Source: Rhynchospora pubera (taxonomy: Eukaryota; Streptophyta; Magnoliopsida; Poales; Cyperaceae). From it: 64,000 bases of DNA. The stretch spans positions 197,881,902 to 197,945,901 of the forward strand of contig CM051459.1 of assembly GCA_028095005.1 (NCBI GenBank), given 5' to 3'. Below, piece by piece: positions 34,498 through 46,393 of the stretch (positions within the stretch are counted from its first letter, which is position 1; each line of letters starts with the position of its first letter). The position numbers and the translations under genes are program-made. The notes under the pieces are model-generated. The model was given only the letters and a program-made list of their open reading frames with translations. It searched no databases and was not told where the DNA came from.

Positions 34498-34896
34498 ATG
34501 AGCGACTGGCGTCTCACTGCTGAAAGTTCAGTATACAGAGAAGCCCTGCGAGCAACAGAATCATTAGAAGAGCCAGCCCTTGGTTTCGTTAAACCATCTG
34601 AAGCAACACAAAAGGGCACCTCAACAATTATCAAGCAGAACAACACAATCATTCAGCTGCTTGTTAAAATCAAGGAAGAACTTGAAGATTGCAAGGATCA
34701 AATAAGAGACCTCAGAAGGACAAAAGCACCCGAAGGGTCTGACACATTTGAGGCCCTTGAACAAATCCAAAATCAACTCAAAAACTTGAGTCTCGGACCG
34801 CCAACAACCTCAAAACGGCCAACCATAACGGGCAAATTTTTCGTATATCGTGACCCAAAGAAAATATACGAAGAAGAGAAGAAAAAGATACAATGA
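34498..34896 (+). CDS. EPRV ORF2-like protein (badnavirus ORF2, nucleic-acid/virion associated)
   Basis: 132 codons, intact. It has the family pattern: a YREALRATE-type N-terminus, a PSEAT segment, IIKQNNTIIQLL followed by a predicted coiled coil (about 50-95), and a basic Lys-rich tail. Its size fits badnavirus ORF2 (about 115-150 aa). Its stop overlaps the next start in ATGA (34893-34896), the arrangement badnaviruses use for leaky-scanning expression of ORF3. Confidence 0.82.
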   Translation: MSDWRLTAESSVYREALRATESLEEPALGFVKPSEATQKGTSTIIKQNNTIIQLLVKIKEELEDCKDQIRDLRRTKAPEGSDTFEALEQIQNQLKNLSLGPPTTSKRPTITGKFFVYRDPKKIYEEEKKKIQ

Positions 34897-36599
34897 GTCG
34901 TACTCAAACGGAAACAGTGGGTAGACCATCTGTATCAGGCCACGAAAACCAAATACCAACCGTTGAAGATCAAATCCGGAATTACAGACTCGGAAGCCGG
35001 TTACCGTATGAGGCACAAAGAAGATTGCCAAGGCGTAGGCAATATCGAAGGACACTAGAATCTCAACTAAGTCCTGATGCGGAACTAAGCGTCTCACAGT
35101 TTCGCAGAGCACAACAAGTTCCAGCAGAAACACTATACCAAGCTGGATGGAGCGAAAGAAATCATCGGGTATACCAACATTATTCCGATGAAAGAATTTT
35201 GGTGGTTGGAGATCAAAGGGAAATTCCTTTTATCTCTCAGGAAAGCTACAACAGGCTCGTTGAAGAAGGATTACAGCACTTACATATAGGTGTTGTAATG
35301 GTCAGGTTATACGCTCTGCACAGAAGAAATGCATGGGTAAATGCTCTAGTTGTTTTAAGAGACACAAGATGGGGTAATGATACCTCACTGATAAGTTCCA
35401 TGGAAATGGACTTAACAGACAACACACAGCTGGCATACGCAGTTCCTGACATGATGGTTAGTATTCATGATTTCTATAACCACATCCAATTGGTTGTACA
35501 AACTCATGGGTATGAATCATGGCGAGGTGGAGAAAGCAACCTCTTAATCTCTCGCTCTTTAATAGGGAGGTTATCAAACACCAGCCATACAAACTTCCGG
35601 TACAATGTCCAAGGCGTAACAGAGCACCTAGCAAGCAGAGGCATAAGGGCTATACCGGGACAACCGAGATCAACTGAAGAATTGAGAGGCCAACGATGGA
35701 TAATCAGGCCACCAGCAATTCCAGAAGTGCAACACCCACAAACAATTCGAGTCAGATCAAGAACTGATGGCTCCCTAGCCATTAGATTTGGTGGATATAC
35801 AGCAACTGCACCAGCAGAACCAGCAGTTGTCGGGCCTAATGATGAAGAAGAACTAGATGGAGAAATGGCCTTGATGGTAACAATTGAAGATCCAGAAACC
35901 TTGGAAGAGTTGGAATCAATCCAACTACTAGCATCTTTGTCTAGAGAAGGACCGATGCTAGATTATTGTCCAATTTGGGATAAAGATGAAGAATCAGAGG
36001 AAGAATGGCTCAATCCTTTCGCCTCCGAAGGTGATAAAGATAAACTGTCGCATTTTGCATACGCGGCAGAAGAAACAGAACTAGAATATCCTAAGATGAA
36101 GGCTTTCACAAAAATGATGGAATTAGCCTTTTCAACAGCTCAGAGTTCACTCACCCAAAGAAGGCCAACAGAACCAGTAATGGGTCCTGTTAACTATCCA
36201 CCAGCAAGCACATCAAGGCAAACACCGATGCCAACAATACATGAAATCAGAGATCATGTTGGCAGACTCAAAGGAGATTATGCACAACAGCATAGTGGGA
36301 GATTCAACCTTCCAGACGCTCAAAGTGACAAAGGTGCAATTCTGGTATTATCAGAAGATATCGGGCAATACGGTGATGTAATTTCTCGATGGAAATCAAT
36401 TACTCTTAATGTGGTTAATGACCGCAACTGGACGGATAACAAGAGTAAGGTAATTTTCATTGAAAATCTCCTAGGGGATGTAGAGAAAAAGATGTTCATC
36501 CAATGGAGAATGGCGTATCCCCATGAATATGAAGAATTGATAGCGATTGCAGATGATCCCCAAAACGTAATCTCCTACATTCGAAGAATGATACTCTAG
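34893..36599 (+). pseudogene. EPRV ORF3 N-terminal part: movement protein and start of coat protein
   Basis: 568 codons from the ATGA overlap. Residues ~90-300 resemble the caulimovirid movement protein (cell-to-cell transport through plasmodesmata), followed by an acidic region and the beginning of the coat domain, ending at TAG 36597-36599. The polyprotein normally continues without a stop; here it resumes in a different frame immediately downstream, so a small indel near 36597 is inferred. Apart from that stop the segment is open throughout. Confidence 0.85.
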
Positions 36600-38528
36600 G
36601 TTACCAAGACCTTGGGTCCACTGAAGAACAGACACGCGCTTACCAAGACCTTGAGCGCTTGTCATGCAACCATGTTAAGGATCTGTTCAATTACATGAAT
36701 GATTACAAGATCCTTGCAGCAAAATCCGGGAGGATGTACATTTCCTCAGAACTCTCGGAAAAATTCTTCAGAAAAATGCCACCTCTGATTGGGCAAGAAC
36801 TAGAAAAGGCATTTTTGGACAAATACCCTGGAGCAGCGATAGGCGTTATGCCAAGAATAAACTTCTCATACCAGTACTTGGCTGAAAGGTGCAAACAAGC
36901 TGCACTCCAAAGAAGTTTGAAAGATCTCTCCTTTTGCAGCAAAATCCCGTTACCAGGCTACTATGGAGAAAGAAAGAAGTATGGACTTCGTAAGTCCAAA
37001 ACCTACAAAGGCAAACCCCACGAATCTCATGTGCGTGTGTTCAAGAGAAAACATGCTGACAAGGTCCGCAAATGCAAGTGTTTCGTTTGTGGAGAAGAAG
37101 GACATTTCGCGCGAGATTGTAACCGCAAAACAGGAAACATTGCCAGAGCAGCCATTATTGAAAATATGGAACTGTCAGATACCTGGGATGTCCTCTCAGT
37201 TGATCTCAATGAACCTGATAGTGACGCAATTTGCTCATTATCTGAAGGAGAAGTTGGAAATGTTGCTTCAGCCGTAATCAATGATTTACCATTCGGCGAG
37301 CAATCATTTATGATGCAGGCAGAGCAATTGAGCTGGCGGAGTTATATACAACTGCCTGAAGATCAAAGAGATTGTCCCCATGACTGGCAGGACAATGATT
37401 CAGTTCCAACGGGACATGAAAAATGTTCCATGTGTAAGGAAATGACAACTGAATCAACAAGGGCATACTGTAAAAACTGCCGCCTAACCATATGTCCTAT
37501 GTGTTCAAGATTCAGGCTGGGCAGACGAATACGAACTAAGGTGCAGCCAATAGCACCTTATGATAGTAAGGATCAGCTAATCAATGAGCTGATGTCTTAT
37601 GTTCAATACCTCTTGGCGGAAAATGGAAAACTCAAACAACAACTGTTTGAGGCCAGAACAGAGGATCTCGAAGCCGAGTTTGATGAATTAATGAAGAAGG
37701 ACAAAGGAAAAACCAAACTGCGGTTCGAAGACGAAGAGGTAGATGAAGAAATAGAGATGGAACCCAAAAATCTAACAGGAGCTCTTCGAATAGTTTCTGC
37801 CAATACTATCTCTACCGAGGAAATAGAGCAATTCAATACAGTGGTCCAAGACTCTGTAAGGGGCAAAAGAGTCCTAAACAGACTCTACAACATGGAGATA
37901 ACCTTTGAAATTCCAGGAGTCAACCCATTCAAGGTTCAAGCAATCCTTGACACAGGAGCAACTGTCTGTTGTGTCAACCAAGAAATTGTCCCACAAGAGG
38001 CATTGGAACCAAGTGCCTATCCCATACAAATAAATGGGGTAAACTCAACTCAAATAGCCAGTTTAAAACTAAAAAATGGCAGTATGCTGATTGAGTCGAA
38101 TAGGTTCAGAATTCCCTTCACCTATTCTTTTTCGATGGGAAAGAAGGAGGGAGTTCAGATGCTGATCGGGTGCAATTTTATTCGATCAATTCAAGGTGGA
38201 TTACGAATCGAAGGCCAGAACGTGACTTTTTACAAAAATATCACGACAATTGCAACCACAACAGATGCTGAGGTGGTACAAGCCGCAATTCCTGAGCTCG
38301 ACCTAACGGGCTTGGAATACATTGAAGTAAGAGAGGCCGTAGCATACCACCAAGAGCAAGAGTCGCAACAGTTTAAAGAGAAGTTCAGACCACTACTCAA
38401 CAGGCTAAAAGAGCAAGGGTTCATTGGAGAAAACCCTCTGAAACACTGGTCAAAAAATCAGGTGACGTGCTCTCTCGACATCATAAATCCTGATCTCCAG
38501 ATTCAGGATAAACCTCTGAAGCATGTGA
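36600..38528 (+). pseudogene. EPRV ORF3 C-terminal part: coat protein, zinc knuckle, protease, truncated RT
   Basis: Open in a frame shifted relative to 34893-36599. Counted from 36659: the coat domain, then a CCHC knuckle (C141, C144, H149, C154) for RNA binding; a second Cys-rich block (CSMCKE ... CPMC, about 250-285) typical of badnavirus coat regions; a retropepsin-like protease with DTGA at about 431 (codons near 37949-37960); then the N-terminal edge of the reverse transcriptase region. Viral similarity stops at about 38528, before any RT catalytic motif; the open frame to 38647 is foldback-element sequence. The product would be non-functional for replication. Confidence 0.85.
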
Positions 38529-38781
38529 CAAATTTAACTAATCCAATCTACATATTGAAATCTCATTACAAACCAAATTTTAAATTTTTTAAAATTTTTT
38601 TACTATGTTTTTCGAATTTTCTAAAACTTTCCTTTTTTGGATACTAATTAATAATAAAGGAATTCCAAAAATGGCAGGTTTTAAAAAAATCGAAAAAAAT
38701 AGTAAAAAAATTTAAAAAAATATAAAATTTGGTTTGTAATAAGATTTCAATATATAGATTATATTTGCTTAGTTAGATTTG
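38529..38781. mobile_element. 253-bp foldback MITE at the broken end of the pararetrovirus
   Basis: The left arm (CAAATTTAACTAATCC ... ATATTGAAATCTCATTAC) is an inverted match to the right arm (reversed: CAAATCTAACTAAGC ... ATATTGAAATCTTATTAC), with arms over 100 bp. No target duplication found. Virus sequence does not resume on the right side. Confidence 0.7.
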
Positions 38782-38852
38782 CAATTTGTAGAACTATCGA
38801 CAAATATGGTCGCGATGTACAAAAAAACCTTAATACATCGCGATGCACCATA

Positions 38853-38854
<2 letters not shown>

Positions 38855-38891
<37 letters not shown>
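38855..38891. repeat. (TA)n microsatellite followed by (GA)n
   Basis: Pure TA repeat running into GA repeats up to about 38906, abutting the next MITE. Confidence 0.95.
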
Positions 38892-38902
<11 letters not shown>

Positions 38903-38907
<5 letters not shown>

Positions 38908-39303
38908 TTGGCTAAAGTACACTCCAGCATACGGATCAAACCCCTATGCTAGAGTCGTTTCTCAAAATTTAAAATTCAAACAGTCGATCCAAACCGTTCA
39001 AGTTGTTCTCCATGTAAAAATATCCTTCAAGATCGAATTTTACATTTTTTCAAATTTTTTTGTTATATATTATGCTATTTTCAAATTGAAGGATCAGAAA
39101 TACTCCTTTACAATTCCTTTACAGTATTTTTTTAAAATAGCATAATATATAGCAAAAAAATTCGAAAAAGTATAAATTTTGGTTTCCTAAGAGATTTCAA
39201 TATAGAGAACAATTTGAAAGGTTCGGATCGACTGTATGCATTTTAGATTTTGAGAAACGACCAGCATACGAAAGTATGCTGGAGTATACTTTAGCCAATC
39301 TCT
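38903..39303. mobile_element. ~400-bp foldback MITE, termini AGAGATTGGCTAAAGTA
   Basis: The left arm AGAGATTGGCTAAAGTACAC and the right arm, reversed, AGAGATTGGCTAAAGTATAC continue to match for about 120 bp (CTCCAGCATAC, TCGTTTCTCAAAAT). The family occurs again as a half copy at 43389-43622. Confidence 0.75.
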
Positions 39304-39305
39304 AT

Positions 39306-39615
39306 GGGTGCGTTTGGATGGCATGTGAATAGGCTTATTCATGAATAGTATGAATAGTGGTCATCCAAACAACTCGTGAATAGAATGAATAGGCCTATTC
39401 ACATGTAAATAGATATTCTAGCAAAATGTTGGAATAGAAACCCATAACCTTCATTTAATATTAAAAAATTAGCTACCAAACAACCTTATTCTCCTTTTTG
39501 CATCCAAACATCCTCCCATATTCATGAATATGCCTATTCTCAATGTAATATATTCACAAAACTTATTCATGAATATGCCTATTCATGTCTATTCACCATG
39601 AATCCAAACGTGCCC
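39306..39615. mobile_element. 310-bp MITE with GGGTGCGTTTGGAT termini
   Basis: Left GGGTGCGTTTGGAT, right (reversed) GGGCACGTTTGGAT, with internal inverted GAATAGGC/GCCTATTC motifs. The target duplication is not clear. The same terminal motif ends elements at 61195-61365 and 63152-63267. Confidence 0.7.
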
Positions 39616-40747
39616 TTATATATATATAGCATATAACGTGCCGGCACTATCAATTCATATTATTATAGATAAATTGTTTAATTAATTATATATTTTCTTA
39701 GTTTTGTCTAAATATGAAATAAAGACGACAACATAGGAATTAAAATAAAAAATAATTAGGTATAATAAGTTATTTGTTTGTCCTGTATATATTGATATGT
39801 GCGGTATTAGTTTAGTATTAAAGCATACGAGCTATGATAGATTTAATGTATGAAACCTCTTCATGCATACAGAGAACTATTAATTTTTGTTCACCCTATT
39901 GAGGAGACTTTGCAAAATTATTTTGTAGTATGAGTCTACATAGAGTGGTGGCATGTAGTTGATGATGTATGTATATCAATAAATTCTGAAGTATAATACA
40001 TTTTGTCGGTGTTTATTCGCATGCATTCATGTTTTCTCTCCTTCTTTTGTTTTATAAAGAAGTGAGTAGTGAGATTTGAATACTAATTGGTAAACGGTCT
40101 GTTTCTAATTAATACAGTAAACACCATAATACTCAAACACATAATGCTGATTACGCCTGCCTGCCGGCGACAAGCCGATAAGTGCTAAAGACTTTGATTA
40201 TAAGTGGCCTGAGTGTGCTCAATTAAAACGTTGTCTTTCAAACTCAAACTCAATTTAAATACTCGAACTCACCTACGGGTTTGCAAAAAAGAATTAAAAA
40301 AAAATTAAAGCTTTGTCTTTTGAGGTTTTTGAACGATACATGATTATAGGTGGCCTGATTGAGTTCAATTGATTTTTTTTGTAAGTTAATAATAAAAATA
40401 TTAAATACAATATTCTCATAAAAAAAACTATTTTTTGGTTGTCCCTAGCTAGCCTTCACTTTGGAAAACAATAATAACAGATTATACAACCAAATTTACT
40501 GTCTCATTGCGTATATATGTAGAGTACACATTAATTGGGTGCCTTTTCAGTTCCAAAATATGTTCACAGATTCCACTTATGTGTTTGATAATGGATTCTT
40601 TTTAACATTCTCCACTTCCATCAAATTATTGTTGAAACTAAAAGGCAACAAAATATTTTACATGTATGCATGCGTAATGGAAGAGAGAAAGAAATGAAAA
40701 TATTAGCAGTCTGAAAGGAATTGATGAATTGGGTCTACTGGTATAGA
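39616..40747. other. intergenic, no gene recognised
   Basis: AT-rich; no ORF, RNA gene or defined repeat is supported. Confidence 0.4.
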
Positions 40748-41034
40748 TGTTTACCAGAAAGTGAGAGTAGCTAATTGAGACACAAAAGTAAAGAATTGTA
40801 ATTAATAATGATTTTAATTAATATCTCTATCTGTTACACAAGAGACCTTTATATAGGCGAAAATAGATACGTCAAAAATCTAATTAAGAAAATATCTTAA
40901 TGCAGAACTAATAATCCTATCCATTATAGGGATTAGTTGTAACGATCAGATAATTAGCCGATCATCTCTTTGTCTGACTCCAGTTTATCAATCGACTGGA
41001 GACGTGCAGTACAGTCTCAAACAGGGTCCCTTCA
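40748..41034 (-). repeat. possible solo LTR or LTR-like fragment
   Basis: Read on the minus strand it runs from TGAAGGGACC to GGTAAACA, with a TATA-like CCTATATAAAGG about 160 bases in. TG...CA ends, promoter motif and size suggest a short LTR. No flanking 5-bp duplication was found, so this is tentative. Confidence 0.3.
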
Positions 41035-41423
41035 GCACCTCTTTTTTTTTCCCCACCTCTTGTTAATTAATATTTTAAGTTGTTAATTTGGAGAGGATAA
41101 TTTTGGCGAACAATAGAAAAAATAGGCATCCATTGCTATCACTCTATTAGATATAGATTAACATATGCACAAATCTAATACAGTAAAACAAATTACAAAT
41201 GTTTCAATATCAAATAGGTTTATCTTAAAAACCAAAAGAAATCATAAAAAAAGAAAATTCTAAAATTTAGTTTTCTATACAATTTTTATAGAAAGATCAT
41301 CCCTTTGAATGGCTTGCATCTAAATGCATTTTGGAAAAAAAAATACTAAATAAGTATTATTAAGAATTAAGACATTAATTGTACAGTTAAATGCACAATA
41401 AATATTGATAAATACCAATTTTC

Positions 41424-41424
<1 letters not shown>
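41035..41424. other. intergenic, no gene recognised
   Basis: AT-rich, nothing identifiable. Confidence 0.4.

Positions 41425-41477
<53 letters not shown>
41425..41477. repeat. (AAT)n microsatellite
   Basis: About 17 uninterrupted AAT/TAA units. It creates poly-Asn and poly-Leu artefact ORFs on both strands. Confidence 0.95.
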
Positions 41478-42287
41478 TAAAAAATGCTGAGTCAATCAGC
41501 AACAATAAGGGGACACGGAACTGGAGCAATAAAACCACAACCTCCCTTACGAGACCGCTTTTGAACGAAGAAAATGGCTTTAAGACTTTGGAGCATGGAA
41601 AAGAACTGCCCTGTCTCTGAATCCTTCTTCTGTGCCGTGCCATTTGCATGAAAAATTGCTTATGCTCTCACAACCTATAATCAAAAAGACCCTCTTAAAT
41701 GCTTCCATTCCACGTCTCTACTTGCTTGTTTTTTCCTTCCTGGCTCTGCATAGGGTACCCTTAGGCCTCAGGATCCTCTCCATCTCCTTAGGTACATGCG
41801 TTGCTGAAACCCATTTGTCAAAAGGGCCCAATTACCAAATTTGGTGTTGTCAGTTGCAATCTCAACTATCTGATCTGAAACGAAAGACCCAAAACTTTTT
41901 GGAATTTGCAACTGACAAATTTTCTTCTCCTTTAAGATAGGAGAGGAGCCAAGCAAATGAATTGAGCTTTTTGTAGGAAAACTTTTATTTGGATTAGGGC
42001 CAGATAGTTTACTAGCACACCTACCTACCCAAAGATTTCCAGGGACTTTCGGTTGTCCCACTTCATTTTGTACGCAAACGAAGTTGCATGTTTCATTATT
42101 CAACAAAAAAAAAAATTTATTCAAAAGAAAAGTTGCATGTTTCCACTTTTTTGGTGAAACACATTTATAATGATTTTTAGCTGTATAATGTGTATGTGTC
42201 AGAATTTTGTTTCGTTCCGTGTTGGCTATTCACTGTTTGTTTGTTTTTGCTAGGATGAATTGCAACTTACCAAAGGAACGACCAAAA
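41478..42287. other. intergenic, no gene recognised
   Basis: Mixed-composition sequence with ORFs of 102-118 codons on both strands (41632-41940 and 41768-42124) that lack recognisable domains. Could include a decayed gene; none is supported. Confidence 0.35.
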
Positions 42288-42361
42288 TTCCTAGATCTAA
42301 TTTAAAATGATCGATCTAAATCGTCTAATACGATCTTTCTATTGAAATATTAATGCAGACC

Positions 42362-42416
<55 letters not shown>

Positions 42417-42685
42417 TTTAGCTACGGTGAGTCGCGACTCACGGACCCTCCGGTGAGTCGCGACCAAAACTCATAGATCTAGATCAAAATGACCGATCCA
42501 AACCGTCCAATATGATCTCCCTATTGAAATTTCCATGTAGACCGAATTTTTTTTTTTTCAAAATTTTGAAGTATTTTTTTGAAATTTTAGAAAATCGTTA
42601 ATCTAATTGGTTCTGAACCATTCAAAAACATCAGTTTTTAAAAATCCGACTCACGGACCCTATACAAAAACATCGTTAATCTAAA

Positions 42686-42723
<38 letters not shown>

Positions 42724-43400
42724 TTTAGCTACGGTGAGTCGCGACTCACGGACCCTCCGGTGAGTCGCGACCAATACTCCTAGATCTAGATCAAAATGAC
42801 CGATCAAAACCGTTCAATATGATCTCCCTATTGAAATCTCCGTGCAAACCAAATTTTTTATTTTTTCGAAATTTTTAAGTATTTTTTTCAGATTTTTTAA
42901 AACTGATGTTTTTGAATGGTTCAGAACCAATTAGATTAACGATTTTCTAAAATTTCAAAAAAATACTTCAAAATTTCGAAAAAATGAAAAATTTGGTCTA
43001 CATGGAGATTTCAATAGGGAGATCATATTGGACGGTTTGGATCGGTCATTTTGATCTAGATCTAGGAGTATTGGTCGCGACTCACCGGAGGGTCCGTAAG
43101 TCGCGACTCACCGTAGCTAAACTCTATATATATATATTTTAGATTTTTAAGTATTTTTTTCGAATTTTTAAAAACGGCTGTTTTTGAATGGTTCAGAACT
43201 AATTAGATTAACGAGTTTCTAAAATTTAAAAAAAATACTTAAAAATTTTGGAAAAATTATAAAATTTGGTCTGCATGGAGATTTAAATAGGGAGATCATA
43301 TTGGACGGTTTGGATCAATTATTTTGAACTAGATCTAGGAGTTTTGATTGCAGCTCACAGACCCTCTCGCGACTTGCAACTCATCATAGCAAAAGTAGAG
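42288..43400. repeat. cluster of four related foldback MITEs in (TA)n tracts
   Basis: Related copies at 42288-42366 (fragment), 42415-42690, 42721-43124 (complete) and 43138-43400. They share CCGATCCAAACCGTCCAATATG, TGATCTCCCTATTGAAAT and ends GAGTTTAGCTACGGTGAGTC. TA tracts separate them at 42367-42412, 42694-42720 and 43125-43137. Confidence 0.8.
42721..43124. mobile_element. 404-bp foldback MITE, termini GAGTTTAGCTACGGTGAGTC
   Basis: The two arms of about 195 bp are near-perfect inverted repeats, from GAGTTTAGCTACGGTGAGTC at 42721 to its complement ending at 43124. The element sits between TA repeats, so the target duplication is probably TA but cannot be separated from the microsatellite. 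Confidence 0.88.
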
Positions 43401-43622
43401 AGAGAGAGAGAGATTGACTAAAGTAGACTCCAGCACATGGATCAAACACGTATGCTTGGGTCATTTTTCAAAATCTATAATTCAAACAATACAGATCCAA
43501 ACCGTTTAAATTGTTCTCCATATTAAAATATCTTAATTTGGAGACTAAATTTTATATTTTTTTCGAATATTTTAATATATATTATGCTATTTTCAAATTG
43601 GAAGGTCCGAAATACTCATATA
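43389..43622. mobile_element. truncated copy of the AGAGATTGGCTAAAG MITE
   Basis: Matches the left half of 38903-39303 (AGAGATTGACTAAAGTAGAC, CTCCAGCA, ATATATTATGCTATTTTCAA) and stops at a TA tract bordering the Helitron. The right half is not found at the far side of the Helitron. Confidence 0.65.
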
Positions 43623-43639
43623 TATATACTAGCAGCAAT

Positions 43640-43658
43640 GCCCACTCAATGTGTGGGC
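43640..43658 (-). other. Helitron 3' hairpin
   Basis: GCCCAC, 7-base loop, GTGGGC; it lies just inside the CTAG terminus at 43629-43632 and is the expected termination signal for rolling-circle transposition. Confidence 0.7.
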
Positions 43659-46341
43659 GAATTTTAATTTGCAAAAAATATATTTTGACATAAATATGTT
43701 GTCCATTTTCAACATTTAAGATCAATGTTATACTTCAACGTTACGTATTTGGTGTGTCTGGAATTAATTTGCACCAAGAGAGGAAGATTATTGTTTGAGA
43801 TTTAAAATCTTGAATTATCTTATAATTCTGCTCTAGAACTCTGTCCATGATGCGTAGCCGGCTAAAGATTATAATTTAATTAGACAAGAGCTGACTAAAA
43901 TTCAGCAGAATTGCCGAAGAGTAATAGACAAGAACTAACCTTAATTTACGGTTCTTCTAATCTTCTCTTTAAACCTGCTTTTTCTTTACTTTTCGGTATC
44001 ACCTCCAGTGATCATACTTACTTTCTTGTAAACACTTCTGGCAACAGTTAGTAATGCTGGCTACACCTTTCTGGGTAGCTTTGTTTCAAAAAAAAAAATT
44101 ACTGTTCTTCTAATGTGCCATGCAATCAGTGAATCACCGTGTACCAATATGCATATTTCCTATTTGCTATGAATCGCCAATGTACCCGGTGAACAATTCA
44201 TGAACCAGTAAAGAAATTTCTGATAAAGATTATGAGTTTGCTAAATAATAAATTTATCAATGGTCAAAATTCCTATTTTTTCCATTCATGTGAACTAAAT
44301 GTTTATTTTTAACCACTGATCCAATGATATCAAATTCAAAAATTACATCCTTTTGTTTTCTAAGACAACTTCCATCTTCTGTCCTATGCTGTAACTGAAG
44401 CAATAACAATGCATTTCACAATCGCCAATGCAGCTATTCTTTATTGATATAATTTGGTGGTGAGGCATCCTAAAATTTGAAGGCAAAAAGGCAACGATGA
44501 TAAATACCTAACTAAAACAAATTGAGACAAAGGATATCAGATACTGAGAACAAACAAATCTCCGACCAAGGCAAAAGCAAGCTTTGTGCCAGAGATCGTT
44601 GAAACTTAAGAAGTTTTACTGCCAAATGATACAAAGGAATAACACAATAAAAAAAAAGCACTTCATTTTTAATGAAACCAAACTATCGACCTGGCAATAT
44701 GATTGACAATTTGCACATTAAATTTTGCTTCCTCAGTATCTCTTTAGATTTACCTCTCTCTTTCATGTCCAACATCCAACCTGTTTGAAACCAAAATTAA
44801 AGTAAAATATTAATGACTAAATATTTTTCTAATTAAGTTTATTTTTTATTCTCCATCAGTGGAGGTCAAGAGATTGATATTTACCAGTTAAGAATTTAGA
44901 ATTCTTTTGTTCTCAGTTTAATCTGTATTGGTTGATTTTCAGTAGCATGTTGAAAACGTTGTATCGTTTGCAAGGATATTGTGGTGACTGTCCTCTTTTA
45001 GAGAAATCAACAGTATTATGCCCCCAAGTCCTAAATTTTTATAGTTTCTCTTATTTCACGCCAATTTTACCCTTGCATGCACCCTGGCAAGATGTACACA
45101 AGTATCTTAGCCCTGTTTGAACATTCTGCATTTCACAATATTTATTTTGGAAATCAGTTGAACTTTAATGCTCTACTACTTGCATTTAAAATCAAAGCAA
45201 GTAGATTTTACATCACAATCTCAAGTCTCAAGTGTCAACATATGCATATATGCCAGCAAAAAAAAAATAATCACTTTATACTGACACTGGTACCGTCTAT
45301 CTCCCTCCATGGTACCAGTGTGGCGTATATGTTTGGCACAAACGTATTCTTAAAAACTGCAACTGCTGACAACTATTTCTCCTTAAGATTCACTAAAAAT
45401 TGAAAGGAAAAGTAGAACCACAAACCTGTACTGGTTGCCTACATCAGGCCCCTGTCCTAAAACTTGTTTGGAATCATGACTTGCCTAAAAGACTTCTAAT
45501 AATTTGCTGTATTGGATTTTCCTTGCATCATACTCAACCTAAAGAAGAAACTGATGTTAGTCGAGAAGCATTACTGTAAACTGATAAGAAATTCTTTCTC
45601 AAGATTAAATCACAACGTTGAAGGGTACTCATGCCGTCTCTTTTACAATTGCATTTTCTTTTTGCAACCTGTTTTTTTCAGGCTCATCTACAAAATTAGG
45701 ATTAGCAAAAAGCTCAGTTTCTTACTTTTTCAATCGTCTAATAAGTCTCAGAAGATGATTGTATCGCTAAAAAACCACTCACGTTTGTCATAATAATAAG
45801 CACTCATTGTAATAAAAAAGACACAGCAAAGAAAAATTAGCAATGCATAACATAGCAATACTCGTAATTAAGTAAACCTAGAATAATTTAACAACCCAGA
45901 CCGCTATTCAACTCTGAAAATAACGACAAGAAAAACACAATTAAGTACCTATTGAAGCTAATCAAAGTGGTACGTGCCTTGAAATAGTGAGTGAAGGGGT
46001 GACGAAGAGATCCTCTAGGCGGAGACTGAGAAGAGGAAGGCAGAGAAGAGGGGTGGAGGATCAACGGCAGAGGATGGCGCTGTTGTTCGTGGCGACTGGC
46101 GATGCCAGTGAATCTTTGCTTGAAGGCAGAGAGAGGAGGGTTTTGCTCCGTAAAGAGAGGAGGGTTCTTCGTTGAGGGGCTTCTTAGATGATGGAAGGGA
46201 CAAAAAAATTGAATTTAATTAAAATTTCAAATATCGGTAAATTTGTTTCATTTAATTCCGAAGACGAAAAGAGACGAATGGGTGCGGATGAAAAGATGTC
46301 AGCTTTTGAAAAAAAAAATTGTCGGAAAAAAAATGTTTTGC

Positions 46342-46393
46342 GGAGAATCGAACTGGGTTCGAGGAACTAACATCGCTCGAGCGCACTTGGCCA
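46342..46393 (-). ncRNA. tRNA-like / SINE-head sequence with pol III A and B boxes
   Basis: On the minus strand TGGCCAAGTGC (A-box like) is followed about 30 bases later by GTTCGATTCTCC (B-box like). The spacing and sequence resemble a Leu/Ser-type tRNA or a SINE head, but no acceptor-stem pairing or SINE tail was established. It lies inside the 5' part of the Helitron. Confidence 0.35.

Larger units (their letters stand above)
34498..38528 (+). other. truncated endogenous pararetrovirus (badnavirus-like, Caulimoviridae)
   Basis: Three collinear reading frames match badnavirus ORF2 and the ORF3 polyprotein through movement protein, coat protein, protease and the beginning of the reverse transcriptase region. 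ORF1, the intergenic promoter region, the catalytic RT and RNase H are missing. One frame break is present near 36597, and the 3' side ends at a foldback element at 38529. It cannot make a complete virus. Badnavirus-like integrations are common in plant genomes; the host is therefore an angiosperm but not further specified. Confidence 0.88.

Noticed and set aside
34810..35133. 107-codon minus-strand ORF in the pararetrovirus
   Set aside because: Antisense shadow across the ORF2/ORF3 overlap; no family resemblance.
40748..41034. Full LTR retrotransposon fragment
   Set aside because: Only an LTR-like profile (TG...CA, TATA); no target duplication, primer site or coding sequence, so kept only as a low-confidence repeat.
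41405..41649. Poly-Asn (+) and poly-Leu (-) ORFs
   Set aside because: Caused by the (AAT)n microsatellite.
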